Assembly (NCBI RefSeq): GCF_000283155.1
Contig: NW_004454229.1
Location: forward strand, 10,371,916 to 10,435,915
Direction: 5' to 3'
DNA length: 64,000 nt
From: Ceratotherium simum simum
Taxonomy: Eukaryota; Chordata; Mammalia; Perissodactyla; Rhinocerotidae
Made by a program: the position numbers and the translations under genes. Below the pieces are notes generated by a model, which did not search any database, was not told the DNA's origin, and was given only the letters and a program-made list of their open reading frames with translations. Positions 11,908 to 23,900 of this stretch are shown here, in pieces (position 1 is the stretch's first letter; each line of letters opens with the position of its first letter).

Positions 11908-14900
11908 CTTTCCCTCTAAACTCTTACACGTCTCCAAAGTCTGAAAAGTAAGACTCAAAGTCATTCTTATACTCTTATGTGTCTTTAAATTTTCTCTTTA
12001 TACCTTGGAACCTTGTAAGAGCGTATCTTTGCAATGAAGATTAAACACTTCATAAATTTAAATATCTAGGCATCATCATTTCAAGGCTTCTCATGCATGA
12101 TGCCCTGGGAGTCTTCTAAAGACTCAATTTGAGAAATGTTATCGAAACCAAAAAAGGTGATATAGAAACCACAGTCACAGAGATGAAGACATGAATGAAT
12201 GCACTGGTCTTTACCACTGCTATATGCAGCTTGGATTTCCTTGTGTCTTTTCAATATTCTTCCATTTTGGGGACATTGTTTTAGCTTTGGGTGTTTTTTA
12301 ATTTGGTTGTGCTATGTTCCTCTATCTCAAGCATCAATGAGTCTTTGCTCTGGGGCATCAGTTCTGCTCTCTACAGCCTCCACCTCATGTTTTACAGCTT
12401 GTCCGCTATATCCACAAGTTTAGCAATTTTCTGAAATGGATGTATCTTACATTTGTAAAGTCACTCTTTCTTCTGTCACTTTCAATGTAGTTAAATCAGC
12501 CATATCATGCCGGCTTCAGGTGGTGCTGCCACTGTAGTTCTTATCACCTAGGCTGTCCTCTCCAACGGAGTAAAACTTTTAAATTAGACCGGAGATTTGA
12601 GATTTGGTTTCGTTTTTATATTTTTCTACTCTATGAAGCTTGTATTACTGGGGAAAAATGAGCCTTCCAGAGGCTTTGTTTTGTTGTTGTTGTTGTTATA
12701 TTTAGTTTAGGTGAGGGTCCTTGTGGTGTCGTTAGCTAAGGACACCCAGACACTAAATAAGTCTTTTAAATACAATTACCTATGATCGTCTTTCCTTTCT
12801 TTTCAACTCTTATGCCCTTATGTTCTACTCTTGAGTAGAAGAAAAATGTGCCTGCAACATCTTTTATTCCGTTATAGTTGATTTCGCTGGTCTGATTTGG
12901 CTTTCTTCATCATTCTATACAGATTCCTCCTGAAGACACACAGGAGCCTTGTGAGACACAGGAGATGATAATTCCTCAATCAAAAAAGCTTCTCAGATTG
13001 CTGAAGAACTGGATATTGCAGAGTGCTAAATCATCACCCCACAACTGCTTGCTGGCCATAAGGGGGAAAACCATATTTCCAAAGGAGGGGTTAGGCCATC
13101 AGCATCCAAACTCCCTGATGGAATATGGCATCACTAACTGTGGAGCAGCCAGATTATGAGAATCCTGATACGAAGCACAGTTGCACCATCTCTAAAATAT
13201 TCTTGCCAAAACTTAACTTCCATTTTCAGGTTTATAGAGAAACAAGTTAGACGATACCACATAGAAGCAATCAGATAAATCTAAAATGTGGGACTAGATT
13301 TATTCAACGAGTCAATGACGTGATTAAAGACAAACAAAAAAAGGGGGGGGGCACTGTTCTAAAGTCAAAGAGATAAGGGACACAGCAACCAAATGTAACG
13401 TATGTATCTTAATAGATCATGATGTGAACAAACCAATTGTAAAACTGTATTCTGAGACAGAGAAATCTGAATATTTACAGGATATTTAATTTTATTAAGG
13501 AATTATTATTAATTTCCTTAGGTATGACAATGGTATCATTTTGGAAGAAAATGATACTGCTTTCTAAAATGCATATTGAAGTAATTGGGGGGAAAGCCCT
13601 CATGTCTGGGATTTGCATTAAAATTGCGGGCGCAGACCTATGCACCACTCATCAGCCATCCTGTGGCGGCATCCCACATACAAAACAGAGGAAGATGGGC
13701 ACAGATGTTAGCTCAGGGCTAATCCTCCTCAGCAAAAAAGAAGAAGATGGCAGCGGATGTTAGATCAGGGGCCAATCTTCCTCACCAAACATACATACAT
13801 ACATACATAAGTAAATAAATAAATAAAATACTTCTGGAAAAAAAAATAAGAGAAGGGACAGACGAGGCAAGTGTACAAAAAGGTTGATATTATGGAATGT
13901 GAGTGAGTGAGGGGGGTTCATTAAATTACTCAAATTATTCTCTATCTTTACACGTGTTTCTAAACATTTATAATAAAAAGTAAAACTAAAAAAATGTAAA
14001 AAAACAAAAAACCTTTTTCCTCTCTAAATTCCCTTCTCCTCGGTCATATTTGCTTTTTTGTGACTTCATTCTTGATTTTACATTTATATCTTTAGTTCTA
14101 AATGGCTCATGTGAGATTTAAATGTTTCTCCTGAAAAATGAAACCAGTCTCTTTACACCCCCTCTATTTCTAGCTCTCTCCCTTAATTTCTGAAGGCAAG
14201 CACATACTTTTCAAAAGGCCTAGGATTTTAGCATCAATAACCTCAAGCCAAAAACCCACTAAACTGATATAACAGATATTAATGAGACTAGTAGATTACC
14301 ACTTTAAAAGACAGAAAGGAAATACATCAAGGATAATGCCTATGTGGCTACTTAAAAATAACAAAACGAAAACTTCTGTTTATATATTAATCTGACAGGA
14401 TGATTTGATTTGGTATCTTGAAAGGCAAATGGATGACAATAGAAAATAAAAAGAGAACTGCAAAAGATTTCGAAATGGGCAAAAAAAAATCATTGGGTGC
14501 CCTGTCACATACATCCTTCAGTGTTCTCTCTGCCTTTCATGGCCTTAGAGTTATTTCACAACTCAGTAATTCATAGAAAACTGATAACAATGCAAATGAA
14601 ACTTGTCCATGGAAATGAAAATGAACTCTGGTGGAATGCAATTGATTATTGCCTTATGAACGGATCAGTTTTGCACGCATTTGTAAAGTCATTTCAACAT
14701 TCCTGATTGCCTATGTACCTATGGTTCTTGAATTCTTCTTTGAGCTAGTTGTAACATATTACTGGCTCCCTCATTAATAATAAGTTAAATAAAATCTAAG
14801 ATATGGTTCATTTTATATTTGTATAAGTCATGATTTTACCTTTAAAAAAATTTTTTTCTCTAACTCACTTCATTTCCTTTCATAACCTGCAATGGAAATT

Positions 14901-17900
14901 GTAGTCTGACCAGTTTTTGAGGTGGTCTAAAATAAACTAAATATAAATAATTAAAAATTTTAAGTAAACAAATATAAAAAATTAAAATTAAGCCCACCTT
15001 GACACAGATCAATTGTCCTCTGGAATGATAAAATAATAAGAAAAAGTTTTCAAATAAAATTTTATAATCAACCACTCCTAACATGTGAATGATGTATTAA
15101 GAATTAGACCTATTTATTCCCAGTAACAACTAACATATTTATGAAACAACTGCTGGTACACATCAGGATTCTTCTAGGCACTACAGATCAAGTAAAACAG
15201 CAATTACTAATTCACAGAAAATAAACTACACAGGCATACCTCGTTTTATTGTGCTTCACAGATTATGCGTTTTTCACAAATTGAAGGTTTGTGGCAACCC
15301 TGCATCAACTAAGTCTATCAGCGCCATTTTTCCAACAGCATTTGCTCGCTTTGTGTCTCTGTGTCACCTTTTGGTAACTCTCACAATATTTCAAACTTTT
15401 TCATTATTACTGTATTATATTTGTTATAGTGATCTGTGATCAATGATCTCTGATGTTTCTATTGTAATTGTTTTGGGGTGCCACAAACCGCGCCCATATA
15501 AGACGGTGAACTTAAACGATAAACGTTGTGTGTGCTCTGACTGCTCCACCGACCGGCTATTCCCCCATCTCTCTCCCTCTCCTCAGGTCTCCCTATTCCC
15601 TGAGATACAACAATATTGAAATTAGGCCAGTTAATAACCCTACAAAGTGTTCAAGTGAAAGGAAGAGTTGCATGTCTCTCACTTTAAATCAAAAGCTAGA
15701 AATGATTAAGCTTAGCAAGGAAGGCATGTCGAAAGCCAAGACAGACCAAAAGCTAGGCCTCCTGCGCCATACAACTGGCCAAGTTGTGAATGCAAAGGAA
15801 AAGTTCTTGAAGAAAATTAAAAGTGCTACTCCAGTGAACACATGAATGATAAGAAAGTGAAATAGCCTTATTGCTGATATGGAGAAAGTTTCAGTGGTCT
15901 GGATAGAAGATCAAACCAGCCACAACATTCCCTTAAGCCAAAGCCTAATCCAGAGAAAGGCCCTAACTCTTCAGTTCTGTGAAGGCTGAAAGAGGTGAAG
16001 AAGCCACAGAAGAAAAGTTTGAAGCTGGCAAAGGTTGGTTCATAAGGTTTACGGAAAGAAGCCATCTCCGTAACATAAAAGTGCAAGGTGAAGCAGCAAG
16101 TGCTGATGTAGAAGCTGCAGCAAGTTATCCAGAGGATCTAGCTAGGATAATGAAGGTGGCTACACTAAACCACAGATTTTCAATGTAGACAAAATAGTCT
16201 TATATTGGAAGAAGATGCCACCCAGATACAGAGAAGTCAATGCCTGGCTTCAAAGCTTCAAAGGTCAGGCTGACTCTCTTGTTAAGGGCTAACACAGCTG
16301 GTGACGTAAAGTTGAAACCCATGCTCATTTACCATTCCAAAAATCCTAGAGCGCTTAAGAATTATGCTAAATCTGGGGCCGGCCCCATGGCTTAGCGGTT
16401 AAGTGCGCGTGCTCCGCTACTGGCAGCCCAGGTTCGGATCCCAGGCGTACACCGATGCACCGCTTGTCCAGCCATGCTGAGGCAGCGTCTCACATACAGC
16501 AACTAGAAGGATGTGCAACTATGACGTACAACTATCTACTGGGGCTTTGGGGAGAAAAAGGGAAAAAAAGGAGGAGGATTGGCAATAGATGTTAGCTCAG
16601 GGCTGGTCTTCCTCAGCAAAAAGAGGAGGACTGGCACGTATGTTAGCTCAGGGCTGATCTTCCTCACAAAAAACAAAAAAAAGAATTATGCTAAATCTAC
16701 TCTCCCTGTGCTCTATAAATGGAACAACAAAGCCTAGATGACAACACATCTGCTTACAACATGGTTTACTGACTATTTTAAGCCCAAGGAGACCTACTGC
16801 TCAGAAAAAAAGATTCCTTTCAAAATATTACTGCTCATTGACAATGCACCTGGTCACCCAAGAACTCTGATGGAGATATACAGTGAGATTAACGTTGTTT
16901 TCACACCTGCTAACATAACATCCATTCTATAGTCCATGGATCAAGAAGTCATTTCGACTTTCAAGGTTTTTTATTTAAGAAATACATTTTGTAAGGCTAT
17001 AGCTGCCATAGATAGTGATCCTCTGATGGATCTGGGTAAAGTAAATTGACGATCTTCTGGAAAGGATTCACCATTCTAGATGCCACTAAGAACATTTGTG
17101 ATTCATGGGAAGAAATCAAAATATCAACATTAACAGGACTTTGGAAGAAGTGGATTCCAACTCTCATGGATGACTTTGAGGGGTTCAAGACTTCAGTGGA
17201 AGAAGTAACTGCAAATGTGATGGAAACAGCAAGAGAACTAGAATTAGAAGTGGAGCCTAAAGATGTGACTGAATTGCTGCAATCTCATGATAAAACATTA
17301 ATAGATGAGGAGTTTCTTCTTATGGATGAGCAAAGAAAGTGGTTTCTTGAGATAGAATCTATTCCTGGTGAAGATGCTGAGAAGATTGTTGAAATGACAA
17401 CAAAGAATTTAGAATATTACATAAACTTAGTTGATAAAGCAGTGACAGGGTTTGAGAGGACTGACCCCCATTTTGAAAGAAGTTCTACCGTGGATAAAAT
17501 GCTATCAAACAGCATCACTGCTACAGAGAAATCGTTCATGAAAGGAAGAGCCAATCAATGCGGCAAACTTCCCTGCTGTCTTATTTTAAGAAATTGCCAA
17601 AGCCACCCCAAACTTCAGCAGCCACCACCCTGAACAGTCAGCAGCCATCAACATCAAAGCAAGACCCTCCACCAGCAAAAAGATTACGACTGGCTGAAGG
17701 CTCAGATGCTGGTTAGCATTTTTTCAGCAATAAAGTTTTTTTTTTTTCCTTATGAGACTACTGGCTCTGAGCTAACATCCATTGCCAATCCTCCTCTTTT
17801 TGCTGAGGAAGATTAGCCCTGAGCTAACATCTGTGCCCATCTTCCTCTATTTTGTGTGTGGGATGCTGCCACAGCATGGCTTGATGAGGGGTGCATCAGT

Positions 17901-20900
17901 CTGCACCCAGGATCTGAACCTGCAAACCCCGGGCCACAGAAGCAGAGTGTGCGAACTTATTAACCGCTACACCACCAGGCCGGCCCCTGCAATAAAGTAT
18001 TTTTTACCTAGGGTATGTAATGCTATTACACTTAATACATAATGCTATTACATACTTAATAGACTACAGTATAGTGTAAATATAACTTCTATATGCACTG
18101 AGGAACCAAAAAATTCATGTGACTCGCTTTATTGCGATATTCGTTTTATTGCGGTGGTCTGGAACTAAACCAAACAATATCTCCGAGGTATGCCTGTAAT
18201 AATTAAGTTTAAAAGAAAAAGAAAAACAGGAAAAAACATTAATGCCAGAGAAGCTTCATGATTAGATTAAAAGCTTCCTTTGAAAATAGAAACCAAGACA
18301 TTTCAAGTGAAAAAAAATCACCTCCATTTTTTAAACGTTTTTCTAAAAATATCTTTACTTCTCTCTCCTTTTGCCCCAAAGCAATTTTTTCCAATAGCCC
18401 ATTCATTTCAGCCTCAAGTAGATACACATCACATGCACCATAATATTTTTTTAACGTTTTAGACTGTTACTGTCTGGCTTCCTGGCTTTATACGATTCAG
18501 AGGCCAATTCAATTACCGTAGCTGCTATGATATTTGCCTTTTCCTCAACACTCTCCATGTCAGACAAAATGAAATTCTGTTAAGGTGAACAGTGTGTTTG
18601 TGTACACTGGCCAACAACATTTCACTTCAATGTTAAACACTCTCATATTTTCTACTCATGAGATGAAATAATATTAATGATTTATGCATTTACTTTGTCC
18701 AATTATAAATGCATAAGAATGATTTACCCATGAGTTCAAACCCCCAGCTTCCTGAAAGTTTAAAAAATTCAAAATACAATGGGATTTAAATGGATGCATT
18801 TACAGCCTGCCACTGAGTAATTCTGTTACCTAAAAATTGAATGCAGTAAATTTGAACATCAAGATTTAGTTTACAAATAAAGCTGACATTAAAAGTCCTA
18901 AAAAATAAATCCTATTCAAAATTATGATTATAATAACATAACCACAAACAACTAGTAAGTCCAAATTAAATGTTTTTCCTATATAATCTATCGTTCTCCA
19001 TCCCCTTCACCCCCTCAAGGAAAGGATGGCACAGGAGAGTTGGTGAGATAAGTAGAAAATAAAAAAGTTCAGTCTAAATGCTCGCAGTTGTAAAATAAAT
19101 CTTTCAAGTAAATTTCTATCCTGGGTTATACGATTTCCCCTATTCACATCTATTCATATTTTATAAAAATCCTTATAGAAAGTAAGTTAAATAAGGTATC
19201 TCTTTTAAGGACAACTTATGGTATATATAAATTTAAAGTCTGAACAGTATAATTTTAAAACTGTCATGCTATTAAACATCAACAGGTTGATATAACATCT
19301 GTTCTTCAATTTTTCACCCAAGTTGTTATGATAACCAAAATATGTGGGATATGTGTTTCCTAAATTTAACTGATTATTTCAAGTAAATAAAATTATAACA
19401 TATCATTTTATTAACTACAAATAATATTATTACTACAACCCTATATTTATCCTTTTTAAATGCTAGTGGATCATAGGATTATATTTAATTAGGCATTTAC
19501 ACATGCTTTATCTCAGAATTCACATTAAAAGAAACAGCCAGGGTATATATTTTTCAAATTTGGGGGCATTTCCTTGACTTAAAAACAAAACAAAAAAGAA
19601 CTAATCTATTTTCTGAACAATATGCTTCACTCAAATATTCCAAAATTATATGATTGTACCGCTTTTGAGCTGTAGATCACATCCTTTTCATATATAAGTC
19701 AGATCCTGTTACTCCTCTAGTACTCTGGTCAAACCCTCCACTGGCCTCCCAAAGTCTTTACAGGGGCTACAAGGCCCACACCCGCCACCTTCCCTTGTCC
19801 CATTCCAGCCACACTGGCTTCCTTGCCGTTCCTCAAATACAGCAGGCTCACTCCTGCCTCAGGGCCTCATACTTCTATTCCCTCTGCCTAGAAGGCTCTT
19901 CCCCCCCAGGGCTCATTCTTTCATTTATTTCAAGTTTTTGTTCAAATATCATTCTCTCAGTAAAACCTTCTCTGACCAAGCCCACAGCAAATAGCTATTC
20001 CAGCACCTTTGCCACCTCTGCTCACACATCACCTACCTGCTATGGACTAAACTATGTACCCCTCAAATTAATATGTTGACACCCTCACCCCCAATGTGAT
20101 AGTATTTAGAGACGAGGCCTTCAGGAGGTAATTAGGTTTAGATGAGGTCATGAAGGTAGGACCCTCATGATGGAATTAACGCCCTTTATAAGAAGAGAAA
20201 GAGACACCAGCACACTCACTCTCTCCAGCATGTGAGGCCCAGCGAGAAGGCTGCCATCTGCAAGTCAGGAAGAGAGACCTCACCAGAAACCGAATTGGCT
20301 GGAACCTTAATATTGGACTTCTAGCTATGGAATATTGGACTTCAGAACTGTGAAGAAATAAATTTCTGTTGCTTAAGCTGCCCAGTCTATACTATTTTGT
20401 TATGGGGGCCCAAGCTGATGAGAACACTGTTCCCCCTCCTTTATTTCCCTCCCTAACACTTATTACTAATATACAATATATCAGTGATTAATTCTATACA
20501 TTACTAATTTACTCTATTTATTGTCTGTCTCCCTTTTTTGCAGAATAAGCTTCATGAGGGCAGGGTTTTTTGTCTATTTTGTTCACAGCACCTACAACAC
20601 CTACAATATGCACGTAAGAGGTGATCAATAAATATTTCTTGAATGCATAAAGTATAAATTTAAAACATCTTAAATGTTGATATGCTATGGTAAGAAATAA
20701 TATAGTTCTCTGACGATATACAAGAAATTCGGTAAGAAATAAAAATATACAATCTTCAATAAGTTAAATTAGAAAAAATCAGGGCCAGCCCTGGTGGCCT
20801 ATTGGTTAAGTTTGGCGCACTCCACTTCGGAAGCCTGGGTTAGGCTGCCGGGCAGGGACCTACACCACTCGTCTGTTAGTGGCCATGTGGTGGCAGCAGC

Positions 20901-23900
20901 TCAGATAAAAAAAAGGAAAAAAAGAGGAGGACTGGCAACGGATGTTAGCTCAGGGTAAATCTTCCTCAGAAAAAAAAAAAAATCAAAATTACCAAGATTT
21001 GTGTTCTGATAGAACCAAAGAATCTTACTTTCCTGATTTTCTTGATCTTTTCTCCTCCTACGAATCTGATCTACTACAGGTTCTGTCTTCCTTTTACCAT
21101 AAATACGGAAACCACCTAATACTATTAACTGTCCAGGATCTTTTTTTCTGCTTCCTTCCTAAGTGAACTCAACCCCTCTCATGGCTCCAACTATCACCTT
21201 TTTTGGGTGACTCTGAAATCCTCTCTCTGGCCTAGACTTCTCTGTGCTGTGGTGCTGTCTTCCCAACTACCTTTGAGATGTTCATTACTTCAGGCATGCT
21301 GTCACGAACATCAAAGGAGAGGAGTTTTAGGTAGAATATAACATCATACTCACTTAAACAGAAAAAAATCTTAAAATCTAACCAAAAAAAATGTAGTCTT
21401 TAGTAATATATAGACTCATGTAATTCTATACACTGTCTGAGGAATTACTTTCCTTCATTATAGAAATTAGACCTGTGATAGCAGAGAATTCCAATCTCTA
21501 AATTATGACTATGTATTCGAATTAACAATATACTCTTGCACTGACTATCAGTTTCACTTCAACCACTAAATTACTCCCAATATTGTAGTAGAGTTTTATT
21601 ACTTTCAAATTGAATTTAATCGCTTGGGGAGAAAATATAAGAAATTATATGAGGTTTTCAAATTAAGTTTCTGAACTAGGATAGTTTATTTTTAGAAGAA
21701 AAAATATCTTTCAATTTTTTTCTTCATCATTGGCTCCCAAATATATATTTGTTTCTCCAACCATTTTTCTTCACTCATTAATCAATTCATTATTATTATT
21801 ACTTTTTTTTTCCTGAGGAAGATTTGTCTTGAGCTAACATCTGTTGCCAATCTTCCTGTTTTTTTTTTTTTTGCTTAAGGAAGGTTAGCCCTGAGCTAAC
21901 ATCTGTGCCAATCTTCCCCTATTTTGTATGTGAGTTGCTGCCACAGCATGGCTGACGAGTGGTACAGGTCCACATCTGGGATCCAAACCCGAGAACCCAG
22001 GTGCCGAAGAGGAGCATGCTGAACTTAACCACTATGCCATGGGGCCAGCCCCTCATTATTATTTTAAAGACTTTCCTAAAGCACACATTTTACTTCTCTA
22101 AATACCCTTAGTTATCCAATGATAAAATGACAACTCAGAATTTAGGACAGGCTTCAGATGAAAGTTGGCTATAATTGATTTTCCAGTTTAAGAAAACCAA
22201 AGATTTTTAGAATTTCACTGGGCAAAAATAAAAAGAAAGGAAATTCTAAGAGATAATCATGTGGTTATTATGGCTTTAGAGATAGGCTAAGCCTCCCACA
22301 GTGGTATGAGGTTCTTGGGTCTTGGGCAGCAAGTCAGTGATCTCCAGTACAAATCAGTTATTAATGAAACACGTATTGTCCCAGTCCTCTGTTGCCCTTT
22401 TCAGATGAATGACTACTAAATATTATATCAAGTAAATTTCACTACCGTTTCTTTCTCAAATATTTTTCTTCAAATTAAGAGAATAAATGAAATATATTTA
22501 GGATAGGTCTTCAGAACCCATGTCTGGCTGTCCCCAATGCTCACAAAAGGCACAAAGTATGCCCAACTTATCAACAAATCCTGTTATCATTCCTTTCAAA
22601 ATATATCCACAATTGGACCACTTCTCTCCTTCTCTTCTGCCTCCATAATCTCTTACCAGGATTATTGCAAGAGCCTCCTAAATAGTCTCCCTGATTCCAC
22701 CTGTGCTCCACTAGTCCACTCTCCACGCAGAAGAACCAGTGATCACTATAAAACACATGAGTCAGATCAAGCCACTCTTCTGTTCAAAACCTTCTACTAG
22801 CTTCCTACATCACTTGAAACAAAAGTTAAGTCCTTACAATGATTAAGAAGACCCTTCACGGTCTGGTCCCCCTACACCTCAACCATTCTCCCCTTCCCTT
22901 ACTCTGTTCAGCCCCAATGTCTTCCTTGCTATTCCTTGAACACATCAAACACGCTCTCACTTCAGGTCCTGTGCACTTGTTGCTTCCTCAGCCTAAAATA
23001 CTCTCCCTCCAGACAGCACAGGACTTGCTCCCTGCTTCTTTCCAGATTCTGTTCAGTGAGGCCTTCCTTGACAAATGAACAGACTAGTACACTTTCTCTG
23101 CTGCCCAGCCCTTTCTACTACCCTTAACCTGCTTTATTTTTCCCCAACGTGCTCATCACTGTTTGACATACTGTATGTATGCTTGTTTATTATTTACGTT
23201 ACCTAACTAGAATGTTAGTTCCAAGAGAGCAGAGGCTGTTTTGTTCCTTGCCTCTCCCAGCAATGGAACACAGAATGGCAGATTATCAATGAATATCAAT
23301 AAATATTGATCATATGAATGAATGAATGAATCTTGTGGTAGTTTCTTACCCCAAACTAGATGCAGGCTGTTCTTCCTTCAAATTGCATATCACTATATTT
23401 CTACTTTTCTTATGATAAACCATATTCATTGCCCTATTAAGAATCATTTTGTACTTATCTTAACAGCCTGCAAATATCAAGAACCATCTCTTATTTCTCT
23501 TTGCATTCCTGTATCTAGCAACTTGTCTTTCTTATAATACGTAATCAATATTTGTTAAGCTGAATTTGAAGTCATACTGAAAGATACTTTTATAATACAC
23601 CTGTATCTGTTGTGTTCTTCTTTAACAAATAGCCCAATACCAATTCTTAAACTGCTAAAGAATATTCTGCTTTTATAACCAACCAGAAAATCTAATGCCA
23701 GTGAGACAGAAGAAAGCATGGAGCCTGGCATGGAGACGTCTGACATCCATTTTGTACTGATGTGGAAACTACAGAAAACATTTTGAATGATGTTAACAAA
23801 TCAAAAGATTTTCAGAAGATAATGAAAACTACTTGGGAGAAAGCTGTTTAAGCTTGATCCATTAATGAATTCTACAAAAAAAAGAACCATACAACACATG

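Larger units (their letters stand above)
15231..18196 (+). mobile_element. Tigger1 DNA transposon, nearly complete, with two nested EREs
   Basis: The left end CAGGCATACCTCGTTTTATT and the right end ATATCTCCGAGGTATGCCTG are the Tigger1 terminal inverted repeats. A TA dinucleotide follows the right end, and one lies two bases before the left end. Subtracting the two ERE insertions leaves about 2.4 kb, the usual Tigger1 length. The inside carries a broken pogo-type transposase. This is an ancient mammalian element and no longer mobile. Confidence 0.95.

Noticed and set aside
17046..17633. 195-codon ORF, the longest in the window
   Set aside because: It is the C-terminal part of the Tigger1 transposase pseudogene, lying between the element's terminal inverted repeats. 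It is not a host gene.
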